A stretch of 64,000 nucleotides of DNA from Erythrobacter sp. HKB08 (GCF_004114695.1 NZ_CP035310.1:1471501-1535500); one strand, 5' to 3'; positions 18,535 through 27,201 are shown, counted from the first letter of the stretch. Numbers and translations are program-made. Notes: a model not told the origin generated them from the letters alone.

Positions 18535-19512
18535 ATGCGACTTCTCAAGCTTGTCCCCGACAACACGAACATCAAGTTCCTCAAGTGGCGCGCGCCGTTC
18601 TACATCGTCAGCATCCTGCTGATCCTGGCGAGCTGGGCGCTGGTCTTCAGCGAGGGGCTCAACTACGGCGTCGACTTCGCCGGCGGTCTCGAAATCCGCG
18701 CGACCTTCGAACAGAGCGAACAGGCGCCGATCCCCGAGCTGCGCGAGCAGGTCGGATCGCTCGGCTACGGTTCGCCGGTGGTCCAGCAATTCGGCGCCGA
18801 CAACCAGGTCTCGATCCGCGTCCGCCTGCCGGCGGAAGCCGAAGGCGACAACGAGGCGGCGCAGCGCATCGCCAATGAAATCGTCGCGGAAATCGCAGCC
18901 AATCACGAGGACTTCCGCCTCGATGGCAACGATAACGTGTCGGGCAAGGTATCGAGCGAATTCCGCGATACAGCGCTATGGGCGCTGATCGCTGCGATGG
19001 CGGCAATCTCGCTCTACATCTGGATCAGGTTCGAGTGGCAATTTGGCGTGGGCGCGCTCTTCGCGTTGTTCCATGACGTCTCATTGACACTGGGGATGTT
19101 CGCGCTGTTCCAGCTCGAATTCAGCCTTCAGATCATCGCGGCGATCCTCGCGATCATCGGTTACTCGCTGAACGATACGATCGTCGTCTACGACCGCATC
19201 CGCGAGAACCTGAAGAAGTATCGCAAGATGCCGCTTCCCGAGCTGCTCGACTTGTCGGTCAACGAGACGCTGGCACGCACGGTGATGACCTCGCTGACCC
19301 TGCTCGTGGCACTGCTGCCGCTGCTGTTCTTCGGTCCGGAAAGCCTGTTCGGGCTGACCGCTGCGATCACGCTCGGCATCTTCGTGGGTACCTACAGCTC
19401 GGTCTACATGGCTGCACCGATCCTGATCTGGCTCGGCGTCAACTCGGACAGCTTCGTTCCGCAGGAAGGCGTCGCCGAAAAGCAGGAACGCATCGCCCGC
19501 GGCGAGCAGTAA
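18535..19512 (+). CDS. secF: Protein translocase subunit SecF
   Basis: 325 residues, the membrane partner of SecD. An N-terminal helix is followed by NYGVDFAGGLEIRATF, a small periplasmic domain, and a five-helix RND-like half with GYSLNDTIVVYDRIREN, the conserved SecF motif. The C-terminal cytoplasmic tail is charged. GGGAGGGGCTGG upstream marks the ribosome site. It ends 6 bases before the convergent glycosyltransferase stop. Confidence 0.98.
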   Translation: MRLLKLVPDNTNIKFLKWRAPFYIVSILLILASWALVFSEGLNYGVDFAGGLEIRATFEQSEQAPIPELREQVGSLGYGSPVVQQFGADNQVSIRVRLPAEAEGDNEAAQRIANEIVAEIAANHEDFRLDGNDNVSGKVSSEFRDTALWALIAAMAAISLYIWIRFEWQFGVGALFALFHDVSLTLGMFALFQLEFSLQIIAAILAIIGYSLNDTIVVYDRIRENLKKYRKMPLPELLDLSVNETLARTVMTSLTLLVALLPLLFFGPESLFGLTAAITLGIFVGTYSSVYMAAPILIWLGVNSDSFVPQEGVAEKQERIARGEQ

Positions 19513-19518
19513 TCGCGC

Positions 19519-20703
19519 TCAGTTTCCGCCGACCAGCCGTTCGTAATGGGCGGCGAGGTCGGCGGCATTGCGCTCCCAGCTGAATGCATCGACATGGGCG
19601 GCAACGTCCGATGATGCGGGCGGGTCGGCAACGATCCGCCTGATGCCCTCGGTCACCGAATCCACGCTCCGTTCGACCAGCACGCCGGCAGTCTCGCTGG
19701 TGACGAGTTCGCGCGCGCCGCCGACATCGGTCGTCACGACCGGCGTGCCGCAGGCGAGCGCTTCGACCCATGCATTGGCCAGCCCCTCGCGCGCCGAGGG
19801 CAGCACCATCGCATCCGAAGCAGAGAGAATGACCGGCAGCAGGTCGTGGTCGACCGAGCCGAGGAAGTGCACCCTGTCGGCGACCCTCAGGTCACGTGCG
19901 AGATTACGCAGGTGCTTCTCGTCTTCGCCCTGGCCGACGAGCATCAGGTGCGCATCGGGCATGTTGCCTAGTGCGCCGATGACGAGGTCCTGTCCCTTGC
20001 GCTGGACCAGCGCCCCGACCGAACTCAGCAGCGGGCCGCCGGATGGCAATGCGATACCGAGCGACCGGCCGAGCGTATCGCGCAGGCCCGTATGGTCGAG
20101 CGGGCGGAAGCGGTCGCGGTCGAGCCCGGTGTAATTGATGGCGATCTTACCGCGCGGCATGCCGAGCGCAGTCATGTCCGTCGCAAGCGCTTCCGAGACT
20201 GCGACAAGTCCGGATGCGCGCTCCGCCGCGTCGATCATCTGGTCGCGCGCGAAGCCCTTGCCGCCCCAATAGGTGATGTCCGAGCCGCGCGCCTTGATCG
20301 ACAGGGGCAGGCCGAGCTTGTGCGCGATCCATGCGGCAGCCGGACCGTCCGGGAAGAAGAACTGCGCATCGACCATGTCGAACGGTTGTTCCGCGTGGAG
20401 CCGCTCGACCAGCGGCAGCACCGCCTTGGCAATCGCCGCCGGATTGTTGCGCACGCCGATCTTGGGGAGGAGGGTGAAGCGCGGGCGATAGACCTCGACC
20501 CCGTTCTCCCGGCCGTCGACGGCAGCTTCGGCGAGAGCGCGATATTTGCCGAAGGCGATGGGCGGAATGCCGAGCGGATTGACCAGCGTGACATGCCAGT
20601 CGCCGCGCTCCGCCAACGCCTCGAGCGAGCGCGCGACGAAAGTGCCGAAACGGGGCGCCGACGCGTTGGGATAGAGCGTCGAGATGGAAAGGAGGCGGCG
20701 CAT
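19519..20703 (-). CDS. Glycosyltransferase family 4 (GT-B fold)
   Basis: 394 residues. The N-terminal half begins RRLLSISTLYPNASAPRFGTFV, typical of GT4 donors of the wall- or exopolysaccharide type. The C-terminal half has SVGALVQRKGQDL, HFLGSVDHDLLP and the E-x7-E-type region SAREGLANAWVEALACGTPVV, which binds the nucleotide sugar. Substrate and acceptor are unknown. It starts 10 bases after the XRE-type regulator stop on the same strand, so the two are probably cotranscribed, an odd pairing. Confidence 0.93.
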   Translation of the reverse strand: MRRLLSISTLYPNASAPRFGTFVARSLEALAERGDWHVTLVNPLGIPPIAFGKYRALAEAAVDGRENGVEVYRPRFTLLPKIGVRNNPAAIAKAVLPLVERLHAEQPFDMVDAQFFFPDGPAAAWIAHKLGLPLSIKARGSDITYWGGKGFARDQMIDAAERASGLVAVSEALATDMTALGMPRGKIAINYTGLDRDRFRPLDHTGLRDTLGRSLGIALPSGGPLLSSVGALVQRKGQDLVIGALGNMPDAHLMLVGQGEDEKHLRNLARDLRVADRVHFLGSVDHDLLPVILSASDAMVLPSAREGLANAWVEALACGTPVVTTDVGGARELVTSETAGVLVERSVDSVTEGIRRIVADPPASSDVAAHVDAFSWERNAADLAAHYERLVGGN

Positions 20704-20713
20704 CGAAGCTCGC

Positions 20714-21286
20714 CTATAGCCGGCGCAGCAGCATTTCGGCGACTGCAATCCACGCGGGCTTGTCGACCACCTGCTGTTTCTGGCCGATCCCGGGCGGAAG
20801 TACGCCGACAAGCGTGCCCTGCCGGTCGATCAGCCTGCCGAATGCGAAGCGGCCGCCCGGGCGGGGGACGAGCACGTCGCGGTTGATCGCCTTCGGCGCA
20901 TCTTCCGGCGCGATCTGGCGGAGCCACAGCTGGTCGCCTGCGCGGTATTCGCCCATGCTCGCCTCGATCGCGAGAACCATCAGCGGGGCATCCCCGCCGA
21001 GCTCGGTCGGCAGGACTGCATCGGTTTCGCGCGAGAGCGCCTCGGCACCGCTCTCGGTCAGCCGCGCGACGACTTTCGGATGCGGCGTCCCGTCGGCGCG
21101 GACGAGAGTGTCGGGCTCGACGCCGAGAGCACCCGCAATCCGCTCCATCCATTTGAGCGAGAGATTGCGCATGCCGGTCTCGAGGCGACCGATGGTCTGC
21201 GGAGTGGTCGGCGGCTCGCACGCTTCGGCAAGGTCGGCGAGAGTCCAGCCCTTCGCCTTGCGCAAGTCCCGGATGCGATTGATCAA
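20714..21286 (-). CDS. XRE family regulator with S24-like C-terminal domain (phage repressor-like)
   Basis: 190 residues. An XRE helix-turn-helix fills residues 4-60 (WTLADLAEACEPPTTPQTIGRLE). The C-terminal half resembles the S24/LexA-CI fold: Ser110-Met111 in EASMGEYRAGD is at the usual nucleophile position, but the expected catalytic Lys is replaced (FAFGRLID), so self-cleavage is unlikely. The start is TTG at 21286, supported by a perfect AGGAGG five bases upstream. A 13-bp palindrome lies 20 bases upstream, suggesting autoregulation and control of the divergent DUF6456 gene. Homology to the Caulobacter GTA repressor RogA is possible but unproven. Confidence 0.85.
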   Translation of the reverse strand: MINRIRDLRKAKGWTLADLAEACEPPTTPQTIGRLETGMRNLSLKWMERIAGALGVEPDTLVRADGTPHPKVVARLTESGAEALSRETDAVLPTELGGDAPLMVLAIEASMGEYRAGDQLWLRQIAPEDAPKAINRDVLVPRPGGRFAFGRLIDRQGTLVGVLPPGIGQKQQVVDKPAWIAVAEMLLRRL

Positions 21287-21305
21287 CTGCGCCTCCTGCT
21301 CGAAT

Positions 21306-21318
21306 AACCAAATTGGTT
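21306..21318. promoter_or_regulatory. Perfect palindromic operator candidate between XRE regulator and DUF6456 gene
   Basis: AACCAAATTGGTT is an exact inverted repeat (AACCAA, central A, TTGGTT). It lies 20 bases from the regulator's TTG start and 67 bases from the DUF6456 ATG, so one bound protein could control both divergent genes. A copy with one mismatch lies upstream of the GTA holin. The regulator next to it is the natural candidate to bind. Confidence 0.6.
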
Positions 21319-21384
21319 TTCTTCTTTCCTACAGCTAGCCGATTTTGGCAAGGCCCTTGTCTCGCAGACAAAGGGGAGAGCCGG

Positions 21385-21861
21385 ATGCGCCGCACGCTGA
21401 TCGAACGCGAACTGACGGAAGAGGGACCGCGCCGCGCCGGCTCCGCCCGCGGAAAGAAGCGCACCGTCACGGTCAATATCGCCGAATCGCCGCTTAGCTG
21501 GCTCCATGCGCGCGGGCATCTCGACGACCGGCTGTTCGATGCAGGCGAGCGGCTGCGTGCCGACTACGAGCGTGCGCAGGTCGGACCGAACCTCACCATG
21601 CGCTGGGACCCGGTCAAGATCAGGGGGCAGGGCGGCGATGCAGGCCTGACCCCGACCGAACGGCAGCTTGCCGCGAAGGAGCGGTTCGACGGCGCACTGC
21701 GCGAAGCGGGCAGGGGGCTGCAAGATATCCTGTGGCACGTCGTCTGCGCCTGCGAGAGCCTGCCCGATGCGGAAAAGGCACTCCAATGGCCTGCGCGCAG
21801 CGGCAAGCTGGTTCTGAAGCTCGCGCTCGACCGGGTGGCGGATTTCTACCGGATCCGCTGA
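21385..21861 (+). CDS. DUF6456 domain protein, possible GafA/GafZ-like GTA activator
   Basis: 158 residues. It carries the DUF6456 pattern: AESPLSWLHARG, then LFDAGERLRADYERAQVGPNLTM and RWD, and a C-terminal helical core ending WPARSGKLVLKLALDRVADFY. This family is found in Alphaproteobacteria. I recall, without being able to check, that DUF6456-type sequence occurs in the GTA activators GafA of Rhodobacter and GafZ of Caulobacter. Divergence from a phage-repressor-like gene and the operator shared with a GTA holin support that idea. AAGGGGAGAG precedes the ATG. The 3' end overlaps the convergent glycosylase gene by 16 bases. Confidence 0.8.
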   Translation: MRRTLIERELTEEGPRRAGSARGKKRTVTVNIAESPLSWLHARGHLDDRLFDAGERLRADYERAQVGPNLTMRWDPVKIRGQGGDAGLTPTERQLAAKERFDGALREAGRGLQDILWHVVCACESLPDAEKALQWPARSGKLVLKLALDRVADFYRIR

Positions 21862-22415
21862 GCGACCTTGGCGCGCAGGACGGCCAGCACGTCTTCCTCG
21901 AACCACGGGTTCTGCCGCATCCACAGCGTGCTGCGCCAGGCCGGGTGGGGCAGGGGAAGGAAGCGTGGCAGGTAATCGCGGAAGTGCCGCACCCGCTCGG
22001 TCATCGGCAGCTTCTTCGCATCCGGCAGGTAATGTGCCTGCGCATAGGTGCCGACCAGCAGTGTGAGGCGGTCGTCGGGCAATTCGCCGAGTACGCGGTC
22101 ATGCCAGGCCGGGGCGCATTCCTTGCGCGGAGGCTTGTCGCCGCCGCTCGCCTTGCCGGGATAGCAGAACCCCATCGGCACGAGAGCGACCTGCGCCGGA
22201 TCGTACATTTGCTCTTTCGTCAGCCCGGTCCAGTCGCGCAGCCGGTCACCGCTCGCATCGTCCCACGGAATGCCGCTTTCATGGACTTTCGAGCCGGGCG
22301 CCTGCCCGATGATGAGCAGCCTCGCCGTTGCGGAGAAGCTGACCACCGGCCTGACCCCGTGCGGCAAATGGTCGCGGCAGAGGGTGCAGGCGGCAATTTC
22401 GCCTGCGAGGCTCAT
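21846..22415 (-). CDS. Uracil-DNA glycosylase family protein, probable Fe-S (family 4-like)
   Basis: 189 residues. Motif A GQAPGSKVHESGIPWDD (residues 37-53) and motif B LPHPAWRS near residue 155 identify the UDG superfamily, which removes damaged bases from DNA. Cys10, Cys13, Cys84 and Cys100 have the 2- and about 16-residue spacing of the 4Fe-4S cluster in family 4 and 5 enzymes. Its ATG overlaps the stop of the uup-like gene (ATGA), so the two are translationally coupled. A C-terminal basic stretch could bind DNA. Activity on uracil rather than another base is inferred. Confidence 0.82.
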   Translation of the reverse strand: MSLAGEIAACTLCRDHLPHGVRPVVSFSATARLLIIGQAPGSKVHESGIPWDDASGDRLRDWTGLTKEQMYDPAQVALVPMGFCYPGKASGGDKPPRKECAPAWHDRVLGELPDDRLTLLVGTYAQAHYLPDAKKLPMTERVRHFRDYLPRFLPLPHPAWRSTLWMRQNPWFEEDVLAVLRAKVAQRIR

Positions 22416-24223
22416 GCCTCGACCAGTTCCGCCAGTTCGAGCCAGCGTTCCTCGGCCGCGTCCTTTTCGGCGCGGGCATTTTCGAGGCCCTTGCTGATCG
22501 TCGCGAAACGCTGCGGGTCGCTGGTGTAGAGATCGGGGTCGGCGAGGATCGCCTCGCCCTTCGCGATCGCCGCTTCCAGTTCCTCGATCCGCTTGGGCAG
22601 CAGCTCGTAGTCGCGCTGGTCCTTGTAGGAGAGCTTGGACGACTTCGGCGGCGGGGGAGGCGGCGGCACTGCGGGCGTATCTGCCTTCGCCGCCTTGGCT
22701 TTCGACGGCGCCTTGTTGCGCTCGCGCCGCTTGGCTTCCCAGTCCTCGTAGCCGCCCGCGACGATATCGACATAGCCGCTGCCATCGAGGCCCAGCGTGA
22801 CCGTCACCGTCTTGTCGAGGAAGTCGCGATCGTGGCTGACGATCAGCACCGTGCCTTCGTAATCCGCGATCACTTCCTGCAACAGGTCGAGCGTTTCGAG
22901 GTCGAGGTCGTTGGTCGGCTCGTCGAGCACGAGGAGGTTCGACTTGCGAGCAAACTCGCGCGCCAGCAGCAGGCGGGAACGCTCGCCGCCGGACATGATG
23001 CCGACCTTGGTATCGACCACCTTGGGATCGAACAGGAAGTCCTTGAGATAGCCCTGCACGTGCTTGCGATTGCCGCGCACGTCGATCCAGTCGCCGCCTT
23101 CGGCCAGCACCTGCCGCACCGTCTTGTCGCCTTCGAGCAGCGTGCGCTGCTGGTCGATCATTACGCCGGTGAGCTTCTTGGAAATCTCGATCTTGCCCTC
23201 GTCGGGCTGCAGCTCGCCGGTGAGCAGCTTGAGCAGCGTCGTCTTGCCCGCACCGTTCGCGCCAACCACGCCGATGCGGTCGCCGCGCTGGATGCGCAGG
23301 GTGAAGTCGCGGATGATCTTGCGATCGCCATAGGACTTGGAGACGTTCTCGGCGACGATGACCGACTTGGACTTGAACTCCTCCTCGGTCGCGAGGCCCA
23401 GTTTTGCATTGCCCTTGGGCGAGATCATCGCGGCGCGCTGTTCGCGCATCTGCCACAGTTTCTCGAGCCGCCCCTGGTTGCGCTTGCGCCGCGCGGTGAC
23501 GCCGCGTTCGAGCCAGTGGGCTTCGATCTTCAGCTTCGCGTCGAGCTTTTCCGCCGCGCGCGCTTCCTCGGCATAAACCTGTTCTTCCCAGGCCTCGTAG
23601 CCGCCGAAGCCCACTTCCTTGCGGCGCAGCGTCCCGCGGTCGAGCCAGATGGTCGCGCGGGTCAGGCGCTTGAGGAAGGTCCGGTCGTGGCTGATGACCA
23701 CGAACGCACCCTTGTAGCGGTCGAGCCAGCTTTCGAGCCAGTCGATCGCCGCAAGGTCGAGGTGGTTGGTCGGCTCGTCCATCAGCAAGAGGTCGGGATC
23801 CTGCGCAAGCGCGCGGGCGATGGCGGCGCGGCGTTTCTCGCCGCCGCTCGCACCCTTCGCGGGCGTCGTCATGTCGATGCCGAGCTGGCCTGCGATGGCT
23901 TCGACCTCGTGTTCTGCCGGGGCGTGATCGCCGTCGAGAGCGAAGTCCATCAGCGTCTCGTAGCCGGAGAAATCGGGTTCCTGTTCCAGCACGACGATGC
24001 GCAGGTTCGGCTTGACCTTGCGCTCGCCCCGGTCGGCTTCGATCTGGTCGTTGATCAGGCGGAACAGCGTCGTCTTGCCCGCGCCATTGCGGCCGATCAG
24101 CGCGAGCCGGTCGCGCGGGGCGATATGCAGGTTCAGGTCTTCGCGGTCGGGGCCGCCGAACAGCCACTTGCCGCCCTGTTGCAGGGCGATGCCTTCGAGG
24201 CCGAGGATGGGGGGCTGTGCCAT
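22412..24223 (-). CDS. uup: ABC-F family ATPase, Uup-like
   Basis: 603 residues. Two ABC cassettes with Walker A GRNGAGKTT and GANGAGKTT, SGGEKRR and SGGERSR signatures, and DEPTNHLD/DEPTNDLD. A C-terminal charged coiled-coil extension (around residues 540-603, with KRIEELEAAIAKGEAIL) is the Uup feature absent from EttA. Uup is linked to ribosome function and to stability of DNA against precise transposon excision, which makes its coupling to a DNA glycosylase notable. It is the second ABC-F gene in the window. Confidence 0.9.
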   Translation of the reverse strand: MAQPPILGLEGIALQQGGKWLFGGPDREDLNLHIAPRDRLALIGRNGAGKTTLFRLINDQIEADRGERKVKPNLRIVVLEQEPDFSGYETLMDFALDGDHAPAEHEVEAIAGQLGIDMTTPAKGASGGEKRRAAIARALAQDPDLLLMDEPTNHLDLAAIDWLESWLDRYKGAFVVISHDRTFLKRLTRATIWLDRGTLRRKEVGFGGYEAWEEQVYAEEARAAEKLDAKLKIEAHWLERGVTARRKRNQGRLEKLWQMREQRAAMISPKGNAKLGLATEEEFKSKSVIVAENVSKSYGDRKIIRDFTLRIQRGDRIGVVGANGAGKTTLLKLLTGELQPDEGKIEISKKLTGVMIDQQRTLLEGDKTVRQVLAEGGDWIDVRGNRKHVQGYLKDFLFDPKVVDTKVGIMSGGERSRLLLAREFARKSNLLVLDEPTNDLDLETLDLLQEVIADYEGTVLIVSHDRDFLDKTVTVTLGLDGSGYVDIVAGGYEDWEAKRRERNKAPSKAKAAKADTPAVPPPPPPPKSSKLSYKDQRDYELLPKRIEELEAAIAKGEAILADPDLYTSDPQRFATISKGLENARAEKDAAEERWLELAELVEA

Positions 24224-24264
24224 AGGTGGCGCGAGGTAGTCGCGCCGCCCGGAAGCTGCAAGCT

Positions 24265-25851
24265 CTACTGCTGCGCGGCGCGCTGTGCTTTCACCATTGC
24301 GGCGACATCCTCGAGCAGGGCGGGCGCGTCGTAAACCACGCCGTCCTTGATCGTCCAGCGCACGCCGCCGACCCGCTCGAGCTGGTTCGTCTCGCGATTG
24401 AGCCGCAGGTGGCCGGTACCGTAGAGCACCTTGAGGTTCGCCAGCGGGTTCGCCGGAACGATCACCAGATCGGCCAGCTTGCCCGGCGCGATGCGGCCCA
24501 TCGGCGGCTCGGTGCCTTTCGGTTCATATAGCTCGCGCGCGCCATTGATGGTCGCTGCCTGGATCACTTCGAGCGGAGTGAAACCCGCCTCCTGCAGCAT
24601 CTCCATCTCGCCGACATAGGCGAAGCCCCAGGTCTGGTAGATGTAGCCCGGGTCCGATCCGACGGTGACGCGGCCACCCTTGTTCTTGAACTCGTTGGTG
24701 AGCTGCATCCACGGCTGGTAGAAAGCGCGCCAGGCGACTTCGTCCTCGGTCGACCAGTCGTGATAGTAGCTGCCGTGATTGGTCAGGCTCGGGGCGTAGA
24801 AATCCATCAGCGTGGGGATGGTGTAGCGTTCGTGCCATTCGAGCGTGCGGGCGCGCATCACGTCGCGGCTGGCGGAATAGATATTGAACGTCGGGCTGAG
24901 CGTGACTTCGCTCTCGACGAGGAAATCGACGTAATCGTCCCATTCCTCGCTGCCCGGCTCGACGATCTGGTCGGCCAGCCGCGCGACCTCGGAAAAGCGC
25001 GATTGCTCGTCGAGGTAATTGTAACCGGCCGGGTATTTCGGCAGCGCGCCGTCGGCGAGCAGCGATTCCATGTGGCCGTAGAAATGCGTCACGCCGTCCA
25101 TGCCCAGTTCGATCGCCTTGCGTGCAGTGACTTCCGCGACGCCGCGCTGGCCGAGGTGCGCGACAGTGCCGAGGCCCTGCTTTTCCGCCTCGTCGAGCGC
25201 GGCTTCGAGTACGGCAGGGCCCTCGTTGTTGAAGAACTTGATGCCGTCATAGCCCGCGGCCTTGGTCCAGCGGACCCACTCGCGCGCAGCTTGCGGCGTC
25301 GTCGGGGCAGGGCGGCCCCACTTGTCGCCGAACACCGCGTAAGGGAACAGGCGCGGGGCGACGATGGTGTTCGCCGCGCTGCGCGATGCATCGTCGAGAT
25401 CGGGCGCGCCGGCCCCGAAATAGAACGAGACGCCGCGCACGCTGGTCACGCCATGTGCCAACCACAGCTTGTATCCGTAGGACGGGTTCGCCGCCTTGCG
25501 CGGATCGCCGTTGTGGCCGTGCGTGTCGATGAAACCGGGCATGACATACATGCCGCCCGCGTCGATCACCCGGCTGGCCGAGGCGATGACATCCTGCGAC
25601 GCGCCGCCACGTGCCAGCGCCTCGATCCGGTTGCCCTCGACGACGATATCGACCGGACCTTCGGGCGGGGCGCCGCTGCCATCGATCATCATCGCGCCGC
25701 GAATGACGAGCCGCTCGTACGGTCCTTCGCCTTCGCCGGGCTGGCGATCGGGCACGCGCTCCATGGCGGATTGCGCGATGGCCGGTTCGGCTGCGACGGA
25801 TACCGAAAGGCTCGCTGCAAGGGCGAGTGCGGTCAGGCGAAGGCGTGTCAT
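24265..25851 (-). CDS. Secreted amidohydrolase family metal-dependent hydrolase
   Basis: 528 residues with a signal peptide (hydrophobic to about residue 18, then AEPAIAQS). The amidohydrolase metal site begins with GFIDTHGHNGD (H-x-H); later His residues are in VAHLGQRG and THFYGHME, and the metal Asp in GSDPGY. The C-terminal GRIAPGKLADLVIV returns to the small beta domain. It is probably a periplasmic dipeptidase or imidazolonepropionase-like enzyme; the substrate cannot be assigned. ATG at 25851 has AAAGGGGAC upstream. Confidence 0.88.
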   Translation of the reverse strand: MTRLRLTALALAASLSVSVAAEPAIAQSAMERVPDRQPGEGEGPYERLVIRGAMMIDGSGAPPEGPVDIVVEGNRIEALARGGASQDVIASASRVIDAGGMYVMPGFIDTHGHNGDPRKAANPSYGYKLWLAHGVTSVRGVSFYFGAGAPDLDDASRSAANTIVAPRLFPYAVFGDKWGRPAPTTPQAAREWVRWTKAAGYDGIKFFNNEGPAVLEAALDEAEKQGLGTVAHLGQRGVAEVTARKAIELGMDGVTHFYGHMESLLADGALPKYPAGYNYLDEQSRFSEVARLADQIVEPGSEEWDDYVDFLVESEVTLSPTFNIYSASRDVMRARTLEWHERYTIPTLMDFYAPSLTNHGSYYHDWSTEDEVAWRAFYQPWMQLTNEFKNKGGRVTVGSDPGYIYQTWGFAYVGEMEMLQEAGFTPLEVIQAATINGARELYEPKGTEPPMGRIAPGKLADLVIVPANPLANLKVLYGTGHLRLNRETNQLERVGGVRWTIKDGVVYDAPALLEDVAAMVKAQRAAQQ

Positions 25852-26003
25852 CTGTGTCCCCTTTGGATTGCGTGAGTAGGGGAAGCGGCGCTGCCTGTGA
25901 AGATGACCGCGAAGATGACTGGAAGGGAACAAGCAGGTTCAGCCGTGCGTAACCCGTGAAAGGCGACCTATCGATCCAGATCGCTTTTCCAAGGAGCATT
26001 CCC

Positions 26004-26738
26004 ATGACCCGTAACGCCCTGAAAACCCTCGCTGCCGTCTCAGCCCTGTCGCTCGCGACCCCCGCGCTTGCCAATGTCGAGGTGACCTCGAACGGACCGA
26101 TCGTGCAGCTTTCCGTGACCGAAACGGTGAAGGCGGAGCCGGACATGGTGACCATCGGCGCTGGCGTTTCGAGCCGCGCCAAGACCGCGGTCGAAGCGAT
26201 GCGCACCAATGCGCGCGAAATGACCGCCGTGATTGACCGGCTGAAAGCCCTCGGGGTGGAAGAGCGCGATATCCAGACCAGCGGCATCTCGCTCTATCCG
26301 CAATACGACTACAATCGCGCGACCCAGCAGCAGGTCTTCACCGGCTACCAGGCATCGAACCGCGTAAGCGTGATCCTGCGCGAAATCGACGAGACCGGCG
26401 AATTGCTCGACGCGCTGGTCGCGGCAGGGGCGACGGATATAAGCGGCCCGTCTTTCTCGATGGAGGACGATACGGCGGCCAAGGCGCAGGCGCGGCAGGC
26501 GGCGATGAAGCGCGCCGAGGCGATGGCGCGCGACTATGCCAACTGGTCGGGCTTTTCTAACATCCGCCTGCTCGAGGTCAGCGAGAGCGTGAACTCGAAC
26601 TACCCGCAGCCGATGCTGCGCACCGTGGCCGTGCAGGAAGCCGCCCCGCCTCCGCCGCCGATCAGCGCGCCGGTCGAGCCGGGCCTGATCGGCACCAGCG
26701 TCACGGTCAGCGTCGTCTACGAGATGGAAGGGCGCTGA
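26004..26738 (+). CDS. SIMPL (DUF541) domain periplasmic protein
   Basis: 244 residues with a signal peptide ending ALANVEV. The SIMPL fold is recognised by VSVTET-like strand VQLSVTETVKAEPDMVTIG, the helix AVEAMRTNAREMTAVIDRL, and DIQTSGISLYPQY. The function of the family is poorly defined; some members affect oxidative stress or outer-membrane properties. AAGGAGCATTCCC precedes the ATG. It stands alone upstream of the PepSY gene on the same strand. Confidence 0.92.
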   Translation: MTRNALKTLAAVSALSLATPALANVEVTSNGPIVQLSVTETVKAEPDMVTIGAGVSSRAKTAVEAMRTNAREMTAVIDRLKALGVEERDIQTSGISLYPQYDYNRATQQQVFTGYQASNRVSVILREIDETGELLDALVAAGATDISGPSFSMEDDTAAKAQARQAAMKRAEAMARDYANWSGFSNIRLLEVSESVNSNYPQPMLRTVAVQEAAPPPPPISAPVEPGLIGTSVTVSVVYEMEGR

Positions 26739-26808
26739 TTGCCTGAACCGGTGGCAACGTTCCCATTCAGAACTTGTTCAATGCGTTCCGGTTAGGCACA
26801 TAACCACT

Positions 26809-27120
26809 ATGCGCAATCTTACCGCCTCCATCCTAGCTGCCGCGATGCTTGCCGGCGGGCTTTCCGTGCCCGCGGCGCAGGCACAGGCGCAGTCGCGCAA
26901 CGACCAGGGCGAGGCGCGCAAGGAAATGCGTGCGGGCAACGTCCTTCCCCTGCGCGAGATCGAGCGACGCGTGCTGCCGACCATGCGCGGGGCGGAATAT
27001 CTCGGCCCGGCATACGACAGCGCGGCGATGGCCTATCGCCTCAAGTTCATCCGCGACGGGCGGGTGATGTATGTCGATGTCGACGCGCGCACCGGCCGCA
27101 TCCTGCGCCGCAGCCGCTAA
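26809..27120 (+). CDS. PepSY domain periplasmic protein
   Basis: 103 residues with a signal peptide (LTASILAAAMLAGGLSVPAAQAQA). The C-terminal half, from VLPLREIERRVLPTMRGAEYLG to YRLKFIRDGRVMYVDVDARTGRIL, is one PepSY unit. Such small proteins often sit directly before a PhoPQ-like two-component system, as here, and may modulate the sensor in the periplasm. Confidence 0.85.
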   Translation: MRNLTASILAAAMLAGGLSVPAAQAQAQSRNDQGEARKEMRAGNVLPLREIERRVLPTMRGAEYLGPAYDSAAMAYRLKFIRDGRVMYVDVDARTGRILRRSR

Positions 27121-27144
27121 CAGCCAGAAACGCCGTGCGAGTTG

Positions 27145-27180
27145 ACGCGTTTGCAACAAAAGACCACTTAGCGAACGCGT
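27145..27180. promoter_or_regulatory. Inverted repeat upstream of the response regulator gene
   Basis: Arms ACGCGTTTGC and GCGAACGCGT are inverted repeats with one mismatch, 16 bases apart, ending 21 bases before the response regulator ATG. A TTGACG overlaps the left arm and could be a -35 element. The position suggests a binding site for autoregulation or a leader hairpin. Confidence 0.4.
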
Positions 27181-27201
27181 AGCAAAGGGGACCACACGAC
27201 T

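Noticed and set aside
22832-24334. 500-codon plus-strand frame opposite uup
   Set aside because: The composition is that of a shadow frame (Arg, Val, Asp, Leu), and the opposite strand encodes a complete ABC-F protein.
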